41,242 nt of DNA from Mucilaginibacter pineti (GTDB lineage Bacteria; Bacteroidota; Bacteroidia; Sphingobacteriales; Sphingobacteriaceae), in the NCBI RefSeq assembly GCF_900101875.1, contig NZ_FNAI01000025.1, positions 1 to 41,242 of the forward strand, given 5' to 3'. The notes under the pieces were generated by a model, which worked only from the letters and a program-made list of their open reading frames with translations, was not told where the DNA came from and did not search any database. Positions 16,951-23,440 of this stretch are shown here, piece after piece. The translations under genes and the position numbers were made by a program. Numbering within the stretch: the stretch's first letter is position 1; every line of letters starts with the position of its first letter.

Positions 16951-17174
16951 GGTGTAGCTAAACAACGCTGCAACTCAACAACCGGACAGCGGCGCAACGT
17001 AACACCCGGGCAGCTAAACAGCGATACAGCCAGACAGCGGGGCAAGGGCATCGCTAAACAGCCCGACAATTGCACAACCAAACAGCCGAACCGCATCACA
17101 GCAGCACAACGGGACAGCACGGCAACCCAACAACGCCTTAGCCGGACAACCGGACCGCGATGCAGCGTAACAGC
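16951..17174 (-). repeat. 28-unit degenerate octanucleotide tandem repeat before the relaxase gene
   Basis: The stretch divides without slippage into 28 consecutive 8-nt units. On the minus strand they follow GYTGTYNN (on the plus strand NNRACARC), with variation concentrated in the last two positions. It begins 3 nt upstream of the relaxase ATG. It fills all but a few bases between that ATG and the stop of the upstream membrane-protein gene (17182). The unit length is not a multiple of three, so a coding origin is unlikely to have set the period. Possible roles are iterons for relaxosome proteins, a strand-opening region for transfer, or a 5' UTR structure. Confidence 0.85.
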
Positions 17175-17181
17175 AATTAAC

Positions 17182-17610
17182 CTATTGGCTGGTATCCGCC
17201 GAATCTGGTTCGAGCACTTTGATCTCACTCACTGGCAGATTGATCAGTTTGAAAGTCCCCAACTTATTTTTGTACAAGACCTTTTGTAAGCCTACCGGCA
17301 CCTCATCGAATGTCGGCCCGTTCAATGCCAGTACGGTATCGCCTGTGAACTCAAATAGCGCCCGCTCGCAATAGTCAGTATCCGGTTCCGGGGGGTTGTT
17401 GAACTGCGCCAATTTTTCGGGGTCAGGCGGGTCGGGCCAGTTTAAAGGACGGGAGAAGCCAGTTTCGGGTTTTGAATTGGATTTATGATCCCACCATCGC
17501 GTCAAGCCAAAGGTCAGTGCCATCACGGGTAAGAGGATGATCGGGAGGATACCGATCTCAAAATAATGTTTGGTTTGAAATTTTATGAGGATATGTATTA
17601 AAATGTTCAG
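17182..17610 (-). CDS. Membrane-anchored hypothetical protein with probable non-ATG start
   Basis: The part following the first in-frame GTG/ATG (17526/17523) begins in the middle of a hydrophobic helix (VMALTFGLTRWW). The frame is open upstream for about 28 more codons reading NILIHILIKFQTKHYFEIG then ILPIILLPV, a convincing continuation of the membrane segment. The only start-like codons there are non-standard; CTG at 17608-17610, just after the mobC stop (17616), is the best candidate. The soluble part is about 95 aa, proline-rich (NWPDPPDPEKLAQFNNPPEPD), and ends EPDSADTSQ. Family unknown to me. It lies between mobC and the relaxase gene, so it is probably a mobilisation accessory protein. 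Confidence 0.55.
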   Translation of the reverse strand: MNILIHILIKFQTKHYFEIGILPIILLPVMALTFGLTRWWDHKSNSKPETGFSRPLNWPDPPDPEKLAQFNNPPEPDTDYCERALFEFTGDTVLALNGPTFDEVPVGLQKVLYKNKLGTFKLINLPVSEIKVLEPDSADTSQ

Positions 17611-17615
17611 GAGAA

Positions 17616-18020
17616 TCAGGTGCCGAGCATCCGAATAATCTTGCGGAGCGCCACTTCCAAAGTTTTTTGCTGTTCAAGGTAAATCGCAAAAAGGAAATTA
17701 AAACGTTCGGCCACAACCGGTGATAGCGTGCCCTGCTTTTTCAGGATATTGGCGTAACGCGCCAGTTGATTGATGTTGTTCCCGGATCGACCGAGTTCCG
17801 CGCCGATTTTGTCCAGCAGGCTAATCATTTCTTTGGCGTTAACCAAAACGTGCTGCGCCTGGTGCAGAACCCGCAGGCGGATCAGGTCGGTTTTCCGGAT
17901 GTCCAATTGTTTTTCCAGGTCTAGTACGACCGCATATTCTTTTTCGGTAAAGCGGGCATCTATTTTTTTGATCCGCTTACCTTCGGTCAGTTGTGGCCGG
18001 CCTTTAAGCTTAGTTCCCAT
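17616..18020 (-). CDS. MobC-family relaxosome accessory protein
   Basis: 134 aa from the start MGTKLKGRPQ; an upstream in-frame extension to 18206 reads through the palindrome cluster and looks non-coding. MobC proteins bind oriT and help the relaxase melt DNA. The N-terminal part (IDARFTEKEYAVVLDLEKQL, DIRKTDLIRLRVL) has a ribbon-helix-helix pattern. The C-terminal part contains the family hallmark GRSGNNINQLARYAN. It sits upstream of the relaxase gene, with one membrane protein between. Confidence 0.85.
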   Translation of the reverse strand: MGTKLKGRPQLTEGKRIKKIDARFTEKEYAVVLDLEKQLDIRKTDLIRLRVLHQAQHVLVNAKEMISLLDKIGAELGRSGNNINQLARYANILKKQGTLSPVVAERFNFLFAIYLEQQKTLEVALRKIIRMLGT

Positions 18021-18159
18021 CAGAGAAAACGAGTTGCGAAGTTTTCGATATTCCTTCAGTCCGCGCGGCGGTTGAAGGCAAGTTTCTTTTTGGCCGGCTG
18101 GAAAATGCGAACCGCATTTTTCGTCGGACAAAAAGACATCTTGCAAGGATAAAAACCAA

Positions 18160-18207
18160 GGAACAGCTATATAGCTGGACAACAAAACAGCGTTGTCCCT
18201 GAACAAC
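18160..18207. other. Palindrome cluster before mobC, oriT candidate
   Basis: Within 48 bp lie a perfect 12-nt palindrome AGCTATATAGCT (18165-18176) and a perfect hairpin GGACAAC (18177-18183) / GTTGTCC (18192-18198) with an 8-nt loop. The same stretch can be cut into six 8-nt units of the octamer type found before the relaxase gene (for example GGAACAGC, TGGACAAC, TGAACAAC). It lies between the toprim stop (18210) and mobC, a usual place for an origin of transfer. The nic site itself is not identified. Confidence 0.5.
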
Positions 18208-18209
18208 CG

Positions 18210-19160
18210 CTATCTGGAGAATGAAGTCCGGCGGACCGCTTCGGTTTCGGGCTGAAAAGAAACGGAAGCTGCATTTCTTAATCCGGCTTTCAGACGGTCA
18301 TTATAATCTTTGAACCCGTCATAAATCGCGGAACGATCCTGTGCATACGGAATGGAAGCTTGGAAAGTGAGTGAGGCCTTGTGCCCGGATTTATCGCGGT
18401 CAAAATAAAGATCGATCTCGGGATAAGCCTTGGCGCGCCTGATGCCTGCCTCTAAAAGGGAGAGGGTATTCAGCACTAAAATGCTGGCGTTACTTTCCTC
18501 ATTCTCTGTCATCCAGCTGAGGTAATCAAGATACCCTTCAAAGACGACCAGCTTTTCAGCATTGCCTTGTATAACAGTGTGGGCTTTATGGCCAAGGCAA
18601 CCTTTGAAGTATCTATTCCGCACTTCCCAGCCACCGAGTTCGTTTTGCCAGCCTGCTGCGAAGAAGTGTTTGCGTAATTTCTTCTGATCTTCCACGTAAT
18701 AGTAAACTTCTTTGAGTTTGTCCTGACCGATCTGACCGATACCCCGGTCTTTGATGTACCAGGCGATCGCGGCATTATTGCCCATATCCTTAACGTCTTC
18801 AATTTCGTAATGGGGAATTTTGACCGGCATTCGCTGACGGGCGTTTTCCCGGATATGGTTCGGGACGATCTCCTGTTTGACGGTGGACTGGATCTTGTGC
18901 AGCACGTCTATGAAGGATGTCATCGGCCAGTACGCCACGCCAAAATCTACAATGTTGCCGCCTTTACCGCTGCCATGATCAAACCAAACATTCAACACTT
19001 CGTTAACCGCGAAGGATGGTTTTGTGTCGGATTCCCGCAGCATGCTGAGGTATAACAATTCTTTGCCGGTCCGCCGTACAGGTTCATGCCCGAGGCGGGA
19101 TAAGAGGTCAACCAGCGACACCTGTTCTTTGATGTCGGCTGCATTTAAAAGGTTGTTCAT
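18210..19160 (-). CDS. Toprim-domain primase-like protein with degenerate zinc finger
   Basis: 316 aa, related to DnaG-type primases carried by Bacteroidetes ICEs. The N-terminal region (about 34-72) aligns in layout with a CHC2 zinc finger but lacks the cysteine ligands, reading LLYLSMLRESDTKPSF and WFDHGSGKGGNIVDF. The toprim domain has the catalytic glutamate in EGYLD (208-212) and the DxD motif in FDRDKSG (253-259). It may prime the complementary strand after transfer, or act as a nuclease or replication accessory factor. It is followed by the palindrome cluster and mobC. Confidence 0.75.
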   Translation of the reverse strand: MNNLLNAADIKEQVSLVDLLSRLGHEPVRRTGKELLYLSMLRESDTKPSFAVNEVLNVWFDHGSGKGGNIVDFGVAYWPMTSFIDVLHKIQSTVKQEIVPNHIRENARQRMPVKIPHYEIEDVKDMGNNAAIAWYIKDRGIGQIGQDKLKEVYYYVEDQKKLRKHFFAAGWQNELGGWEVRNRYFKGCLGHKAHTVIQGNAEKLVVFEGYLDYLSWMTENEESNASILVLNTLSLLEAGIRRAKAYPEIDLYFDRDKSGHKASLTFQASIPYAQDRSAIYDGFKDYNDRLKAGLRNAASVSFQPETEAVRRTSFSR

Positions 19161-19206
19161 GAGGTGTTTATGGATTTATTTAAGAATATTATAAACTGAT
19201 TGTCAG

Positions 19207-19491
19207 CTACTTATAGTGGAAGTAAAACAGCAGATCCTCGGCCGCCGAAATTGCTTCAAGTTCTATTCGTTCCAACCGCAAGGCTGCCGAATGGTCGCCA
19301 TCTTTGCGTGGGATAAGCAAGGCATCTTCGATCCAGTGCTCAACGTTCCGGCGACCGAACTGACGGAATGCTTCTGATTTTTTGAGATAGGGTTTAAGAC
19401 GGCCGGTTTGGGTGAGCGCGTGTTTAGCGCCCATTTCAGCGGCCTGCTCGATCAGCAGGGTAAGGTGGTGGGTAGAGATGGTAATGTCCAT
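19207..19491 (-). CDS. Small HTH-like protein, paralogue A
   Basis: 94 aa from MDITISTHHL. It shares with the 19724-20008 product the core KxEAFRQFGRRNVEHWIEDALL versus KAQAYRRFGRYNVDRWLSEGLI and the end LERIELEAISAAEDLLFYF versus FDRAKLEAIAASSNRVTYL. This GR.NV.RW pattern is common in short DNA-binding proteins of Bacteroidetes mobile elements, some excisionase-like. Its ATG stands 24 nt after the U-tract of a strong terminator-shaped hairpin. Probably a regulator of the mob/tra genes; inferred from position. Confidence 0.6.
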   Translation of the reverse strand: MDITISTHHLTLLIEQAAEMGAKHALTQTGRLKPYLKKSEAFRQFGRRNVEHWIEDALLIPRKDGDHSAALRLERIELEAISAAEDLLFYFHYK

Positions 19492-19515
19492 AAAATTTGG
19501 GATTGGTATAAACAC

Positions 19516-19562
19516 AAAAAGCCCATTGGATGAGCACAGCTGCGCTCGTCCAATGGGCTTTT
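19516..19562 (-). terminator. Strong terminator-shaped hairpin in the leader of paralogue A
   Basis: AAAAGCCCATTGGA (19517-19530) and TCCAATGGGCTTTT (19549-19562) form a perfect 14-bp stem, with a second GAGC/GCTC pairing inside. On the minus strand it is followed by five T residues and then, after 24 nt, by an ATG. It may end transcripts from rteC and paralogue B, or serve as an attenuator controlling the mob/tra operon. Confidence 0.75.
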
Positions 19563-19723
19563 AATTCGGGAATACTCGCGTCAGATCCTACGATCCGGGC
19601 CGTCGCCTGCCAATGCGCTTTCGGTTTATTGATATGATCTCACCTTCGCAAAATTCCCTGCGGCTAAGCAGGGCAATGTTTCTTCCCCCGATGTCAAATA
19701 ACGAGCGGTGCAGCAACTGCACC
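19563..19723 (-). promoter_or_regulatory. Structured leader between the two HTH-like genes
   Basis: No gene is visible in this gap. On the minus strand it contains GGTGCAG-TTG-CTGCACC starting at the stop of paralogue B, then a CCCTGC/GCAGGG hairpin (19656-19661 with 19668-19673), and then the terminator-shaped hairpin. Successive hairpins ending in a terminator before an ATG are what an attenuated leader looks like. No leader peptide stands out. Confidence 0.4.
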
Positions 19724-20008
19724 TTACCGCTCTGCCACTGGCAGATAGGTTACGCGGTTGCTGGAAGCCGCAATGGCTTCCAGTTTTGCGCGGTCAAAAG
19801 TTTTTTTGGAAATGGATGGGTTCACTGAGGTGAGTTCGATCAGGCCTTCGCTTAGCCAACGGTCCACATTGTAGCGGCCGAAGCGGCGGTAAGCCTGGGC
19901 TTTGGTTAGCCTGCCTTGGGATGGGCAGCAGGTTGCGAGCGCTTTGTTCGCGCCCGCAGTCACTGCCGTTTTTAGTAAGGAGGACAACTCTTTCAGCATC
20001 ATCAGCAT
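19724..20008 (-). CDS. Small HTH-like protein, paralogue B
   Basis: 94 aa, MLMMLKELSSLLKTAVTAGANKAL at the N-terminus and a KAQAYRRFGRYNVDRW core shared with the next gene. Starts at 20008, 20002 or 19999 are all possible (MLMM). It follows rteC after about 100 nt. That gap holds an imperfect inverted repeat TTTGGTGCC (20081-20089) / GGTACCAAA (20100-20108), a possible operator. Probably a DNA-binding regulator or excisionase-like protein of the ICE. Confidence 0.6.
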   Translation of the reverse strand: MLMMLKELSSLLKTAVTAGANKALATCCPSQGRLTKAQAYRRFGRYNVDRWLSEGLIELTSVNPSISKKTFDRAKLEAIAASSNRVTYLPVAER

Positions 20009-20111
20009 TTCCGCACCACGCTATTTGTTATTGGTTTTCTGCGTGGCACGGAACAAAGGTTGCCCGATTTGAGGGGGTGTTTTGGTGCCTTGTTAGGTCG
20101 GTACCAAAGAT

Positions 20112-20960
20112 TTATTTGTTGCCGTCATCGATCCTTTTGAGGATCTCGGCTTTACAATGGTCTATATATTTAGTAGGGCTGACCATCTTGCGCTGGGCAA
20201 TTTCGGTCCAGCGGCGAAAAGGCCGTCCGATCTTAACGTGGAAGGCTTCTTCCAGTAACTCGATGATCTCGGTAATGGTGGCGTTTCCGTGGTTAACCTG
20301 CCCGGTCAGCCAGATGCCATAAGCGACCTCCACTAGGTTGATGCTATCGCCCGTCCATTTTAGATCAACTGAAAATTTGCGACTCGCCAACGGTTGCTCC
20401 AGGTTGGGATGGCTCAAGTCCCAAAGTTGTTTAATGATAAAGTCCTGTAATTTTTCATAAGCGATGAATTTGGCAAACAGGTAATCGGCATTGGTCGAAA
20501 ATTCCGGGTCGCGGTCAGGCAACACGGGCATGATCATACTAATCGGGCCGGCATTGCGCAGGAAATATTTATCATCCAGTTCGGTTGCACCCATCTCAAA
20601 ATAGCCGTACTGGAATTTATATTGCTCAAAGAAGCGGAGCACAAATTTAAGCTCATTCTGATAATAAGTACGCTGCAAGTCCGTGTCTTCTGGCGGTTTT
20701 TGGCTCTCAATGGTAAATTGTTCCAGCAGGAAAATTTGCTTGGCAAAAAAGCGGGGCTTCTCATATTTAAAGAACTCGATCTCCTCGCCAGCATCTTGAA
20801 AGGGGTGGGTCAAGATGAATGCACGAAGTTCTTCCAGCGCAAGGGTAATACTGTTCAGCCCGCCGCTCAATTTCTTCACGGGCAGGATGCCCATTTCGGA
20901 AAAAAGAGCCAGTTCTTCTTCCAGGGCCGCGTAACGTTCCTGGCAAAATTCAAGAATCAT
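20112..20960 (-). CDS. rteC: RteC-family regulator of element excision/transfer
   Basis: 282-aa protein of the RteC family, which in CTnDOT activates excision genes. The C-terminal half carries the family signature: DLKWTGDSINLVEVAYGIWLTG, then QVNHGNATITEIIELLEEAF, then HVKIGRPFRRWTEIAQRK and SPTKYIDHCKAEILKRID. The N-terminal half is helical. No RteA/RteB two-component system is in the window, so the input controlling it is unknown. It is the first gene of the leftward transfer module seen here and probably a control point between cargo and transfer genes. Confidence 0.82.
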   Translation of the reverse strand: MILEFCQERYAALEEELALFSEMGILPVKKLSGGLNSITLALEELRAFILTHPFQDAGEEIEFFKYEKPRFFAKQIFLLEQFTIESQKPPEDTDLQRTYYQNELKFVLRFFEQYKFQYGYFEMGATELDDKYFLRNAGPISMIMPVLPDRDPEFSTNADYLFAKFIAYEKLQDFIIKQLWDLSHPNLEQPLASRKFSVDLKWTGDSINLVEVAYGIWLTGQVNHGNATITEIIELLEEAFHVKIGRPFRRWTEIAQRKMVSPTKYIDHCKAEILKRIDDGNK

Positions 20961-21414
20961 AGGTAGTAGATTTTAGTACAACAATTCGTTAGTTATCAGA
21001 TCAGCCAACCTCAAAAAAATGAACGTAGTTTGTCCTTACGATCAGCCGGGCTGCCGTTCAAACAGGGGTCAGTAAAGTTCAATTTTTCGGGGCCAATCCC
21101 TTTTAGCAATGAATTGTGACAAAGCAATTGGTTCAGGTCATAATTGCTTTTTAATAAAGGACCGGGGTGATCTTATAAAAAGCGAAAACACGGGTTAGTG
21201 CAAGTTCAGGCCTTGAAGGTACTGGTATACCCGGAGAGCCATGAACAAGCACGCCCGCGTTTTCGCGGGCATTGCACTTGCTCTTGACTCTCCTTTAAAA
21301 TTACCAGTTTTTCAAGGCCAAGAAATGTGAATGCTAAATCTTATAATATGTTATGTATGCTTATCTCTGTCTTTTACTTGCATGTTAAATCCTCCGTAAA
21401 TATAGTTATTCCAT
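20961..21414. other. Gene-free stretch between rteC and the TetR gene
   Basis: I see no convincing gene. The stretch contains an inverted repeat AAAGCAATT (21121-21129) / AATTGCTTT (21142-21150) and the large folded element at 21209-21319 described separately. The rest is AT-rich, likely promoter and 3' regions. The rteC promoter should lie at its left end. Confidence 0.5.
21209..21319. ncRNA. 111-nt highly structured element, possible ncRNA
   Basis: Nested pairings run from end to end: GGCCTTGAA (21209-21217) with TTCAAGGCC (21311-21319), ACTGGTA (21221-21227) with TACCAGT (21302-21308), GGAGAG (21233-21238) with CTCTCC (21288-21293), CAAG (21246-21249) with CTTG (21277-21280), and GCCCGCG (21253-21259) with CGCGGGC (21264-21270) around TTTT. 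This is one long hairpin with internal loops and no U-tract. Strand and role are unknown; a structured RNA or a palindromic DNA element (protein site, small mobile hairpin) are both possible. Confidence 0.5.
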
Positions 21415-22068
21415 TTATTTCGTCATTTGTTTTTGCGCTGCCGCCTGCCAGGCCCAATCCAGGACCTGTCCGATGGTTTTGAGCATCGCGCGCTGGTCAG
21501 CTAAGCGATTGACATCTATGCCGCTAACTGTACTTTTATTCTGCTGGCTGTGCAGTACCGAATAGTAAATGCCACCCAAAAGGATCGCCATCACCATCCG
21601 GATATTGATGCCGCTACCTTCAAAAAAAGGATCGGCCATCGCTAAAATCTTCGCACCGGCCACTTCGCGGGCATCAGAAACCTTGCGCAGTAAGTCATTG
21701 TGCTCGCTGATCTGCCAGAGAATGATCTGCTGCATTTCCGGGTTTGCTTTAAAGAACTTAAAATTCTCTTTCATCAGTTCGGTGAACAATTCCTGTACCG
21801 CTGAACTTCCTGGTTCATCCCCTAAGCGAAAACGTACAAAGAAAGGCGGCCAGTAATCTTTATCCGTGATGTAAGCTTCCAGCAAACCATCCAGGCTACC
21901 AAAATGGTAAAGGATCAGCTTCTTATCTTTCCCGGTTTCCCGGGCGATCTTACCCGTAGTCAAAGCCTTGAAGCCCTGCTTTCGGAAAAGCCGGCCCACA
22001 GCATCGAGAAACTCCCGCTGCGTTTGCGCGGAATCGCGTTCTTTACACGCTGTCCTGCGGGTACCCAT
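21415..22068 (-). CDS. TetR/AcrR-family transcriptional regulator
   Basis: 217 aa. The N-terminal HTH reads REFLDAVGRLFRKQGFKALT, then TGKIARETGKDKKLILYHFG, the usual TetR DNA-binding layout (residues about 18-60). The C-terminal ligand domain ends in LDWAWQAAAQKQMTK. The gene overlaps the end of the upstream oxoamine synthase gene by 26 nt, so the two are co-transcribed. A perfect inverted repeat before the synthase gene (23339-23368) is the natural operator candidate for autoregulation. The ligand is unknown, possibly the synthase product or its precursor. Confidence 0.83.
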   Translation of the reverse strand: MGTRRTACKERDSAQTQREFLDAVGRLFRKQGFKALTTGKIARETGKDKKLILYHFGSLDGLLEAYITDKDYWPPFFVRFRLGDEPGSSAVQELFTELMKENFKFFKANPEMQQIILWQISEHNDLLRKVSDAREVAGAKILAMADPFFEGSGINIRMVMAILLGGIYYSVLHSQQNKSTVSGIDVNRLADQRAMLKTIGQVLDWAWQAAAQKQMTK

Positions 22069-23323
22069 GTTTTTTGGTGATATTTAATTTGCCGTCGATC
22101 CATTCAAAAGCATTTAATACCTGATCCATGTGCGCGATGGTATGCGTCGCCATCACACTCATACGGATGCGGGCATTGTTGCGCGGCACCGCGGGATAGC
22201 CGATCTGGTTAGCGTAGATACCCGCCTCCATTAGCAGGTGGCAGATCTCCGCGTTAAATTGCGGATCGCCGGTCATCACTGGGATGACGGCAGATTGCGT
22301 GTTCCCGGTATTAAACCCCAATGTTTTTAATCCGCTTTTCAGATGATCGATATTCTCCCATAATTTATCTTTCCAAAATGGCTCCTCATCAATCAGATCG
22401 ATACTTTTTAATATCGCCGTTGACGCCGGTGTAGCGGTAACTGAAAAGATATGCTGGCGTGCCTGAAACTTCAAAAAATTGATCAGTTTAGGGTCGGCAA
22501 TCACGTAGCCGCCTAAATGCGCGAAGGTCTTACTGAAAGTACCGGTAATGATATCCACTTCCTGGTAAAGGTCATGCAGTTCGATCACCCCGCGACCGGT
22601 CTGTCCGATCACACCTACGCCATGTGCATCATCCATCGCGAGATAGGCCCCATATTGCTTACAAAGTTTAACAATCTCATCCAGCTTGGCGATGTCGGCT
22701 TCCTGCGAGTAAACGCCATCGATGATCACCATGCGCGTGCGGTATTTGTCTTTGGTGGATTTCAGGATTCTTTCCAGAGCATCCATATCATTATGCGGAA
22801 AGGTTTTCTTGGCCGTTAGCTGGCAGCCTTCAATCACACTGGCGTGGACGCCCATATCCAGGATCGCGATATCGCCCTCTTTGAGCAAAGCCTGAAAGGT
22901 TGCGCTGTTCGCCGTATAACCAGTCGTGTAGATCATGGCGCTTTCCCTTTTAAAGAATCGGGCGATCTTTTCTTCGATCTGGTGATGATACTCAAAATGG
23001 CCACCAATGGCCGGGCTGGCCGCGGCTCCGGCACCGTATTTTTCAATCCCCGCAATGGCGGCAGCTTTCACTTTCGGGTGCTGGGTAAAACCCAAATAGT
23101 CATTGAAAACCAGTGCCACGAAGTTTCTATTCGCAATGCCAGGAATATCCATTTCGACTTCGGGCCTGCAACCATTCAAACTTAACTGACGATAATTCCA
23201 GTGGCCGCGGCTGTCCCAGTCCTTTACATATTTGTCGAATTCATCGGCCCAGCCAAACGGGTCGAGCTCCGGGATATTCTCAAAATCCTTGAAGCTTGCT
23301 TTTTCATAATTGATCTGTTTCAT
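22043..23323 (-). CDS. PLP-dependent alpha-oxoamine synthase
   Basis: 426-aa enzyme of the family containing serine palmitoyltransferase, 8-amino-7-oxononanoate synthase, 2-amino-3-ketobutyrate CoA ligase and CqsA, which condense an amino acid with an acyl-CoA or acyl-ACP. Conserved blocks are NDYLGFTQHPKV (about 74-85), GAGAAASPAIGGHFEYHHQIE (97-117), DDAHGVG (231-237) and the PLP lysine K265 in GTFSK. The roughly 60-residue N-terminal extension before the fold (DPFGWADEFDKYVKDWDSRG) resembles Bacteroidetes serine palmitoyltransferase-like proteins. Substrate cannot be told from sequence. It is in an operon with a TetR gene in ICE cargo; a lipid, signal or secondary-metabolite role is possible. 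Confidence 0.85.
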   Translation of the reverse strand: MKQINYEKASFKDFENIPELDPFGWADEFDKYVKDWDSRGHWNYRQLSLNGCRPEVEMDIPGIANRNFVALVFNDYLGFTQHPKVKAAAIAGIEKYGAGAAASPAIGGHFEYHHQIEEKIARFFKRESAMIYTTGYTANSATFQALLKEGDIAILDMGVHASVIEGCQLTAKKTFPHNDMDALERILKSTKDKYRTRMVIIDGVYSQEADIAKLDEIVKLCKQYGAYLAMDDAHGVGVIGQTGRGVIELHDLYQEVDIITGTFSKTFAHLGGYVIADPKLINFLKFQARQHIFSVTATPASTAILKSIDLIDEEPFWKDKLWENIDHLKSGLKTLGFNTGNTQSAVIPVMTGDPQFNAEICHLLMEAGIYANQIGYPAVPRNNARIRMSVMATHTIAHMDQVLNAFEWIDGKLNITKKHGYPQDSV

Positions 23324-23338
23324 AGGTATCTGAATTTT

Positions 23339-23368
23339 GCTTTAATTCTCCGGTTAGAGAATTAAAGC
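23339..23368. promoter_or_regulatory. Perfect 12-bp inverted repeat upstream of the oxoamine synthase gene
   Basis: GCTTTAATTCTC (23339-23350) and GAGAATTAAAGC (23357-23368) are exact reverse complements separated by 6 nt. They lie 16-45 nt upstream of the synthase ATG. Placement and symmetry suit a dimeric TetR-type repressor site. It has no U-tract on the minus strand. An mRNA hairpin is the alternative reading. Confidence 0.6.
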
Positions 23369-23440
23369 GCCTGATTGATTAATTCAAATTTCGATACTAA
23401 TGCAAAGCAAAAACGTAATCGGTTTGCAGGTAGTTGACTA

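Noticed and set aside
16951..17174. CRISPR array
   Set aside because: Units are 8 nt with no spacers and there are no cas genes; it is a simple degenerate tandem repeat.
16944..17228. 94-aa minus-strand ORF running through the octamer repeat and ending in an ATGA overlap with the relaxase start
   Set aside because: Its 8-residue periodicity follows directly from the 8-nt DNA repeat, and its start lies inside another gene in a different frame. Kept only as a remote alternative.
19516..19740. Retron or group II intron remnant suggested by the dense hairpins
   Set aside because: No reverse transcriptase gene is in the window and no conserved intron domain was recognised; an attenuator-type leader explains the layout better.
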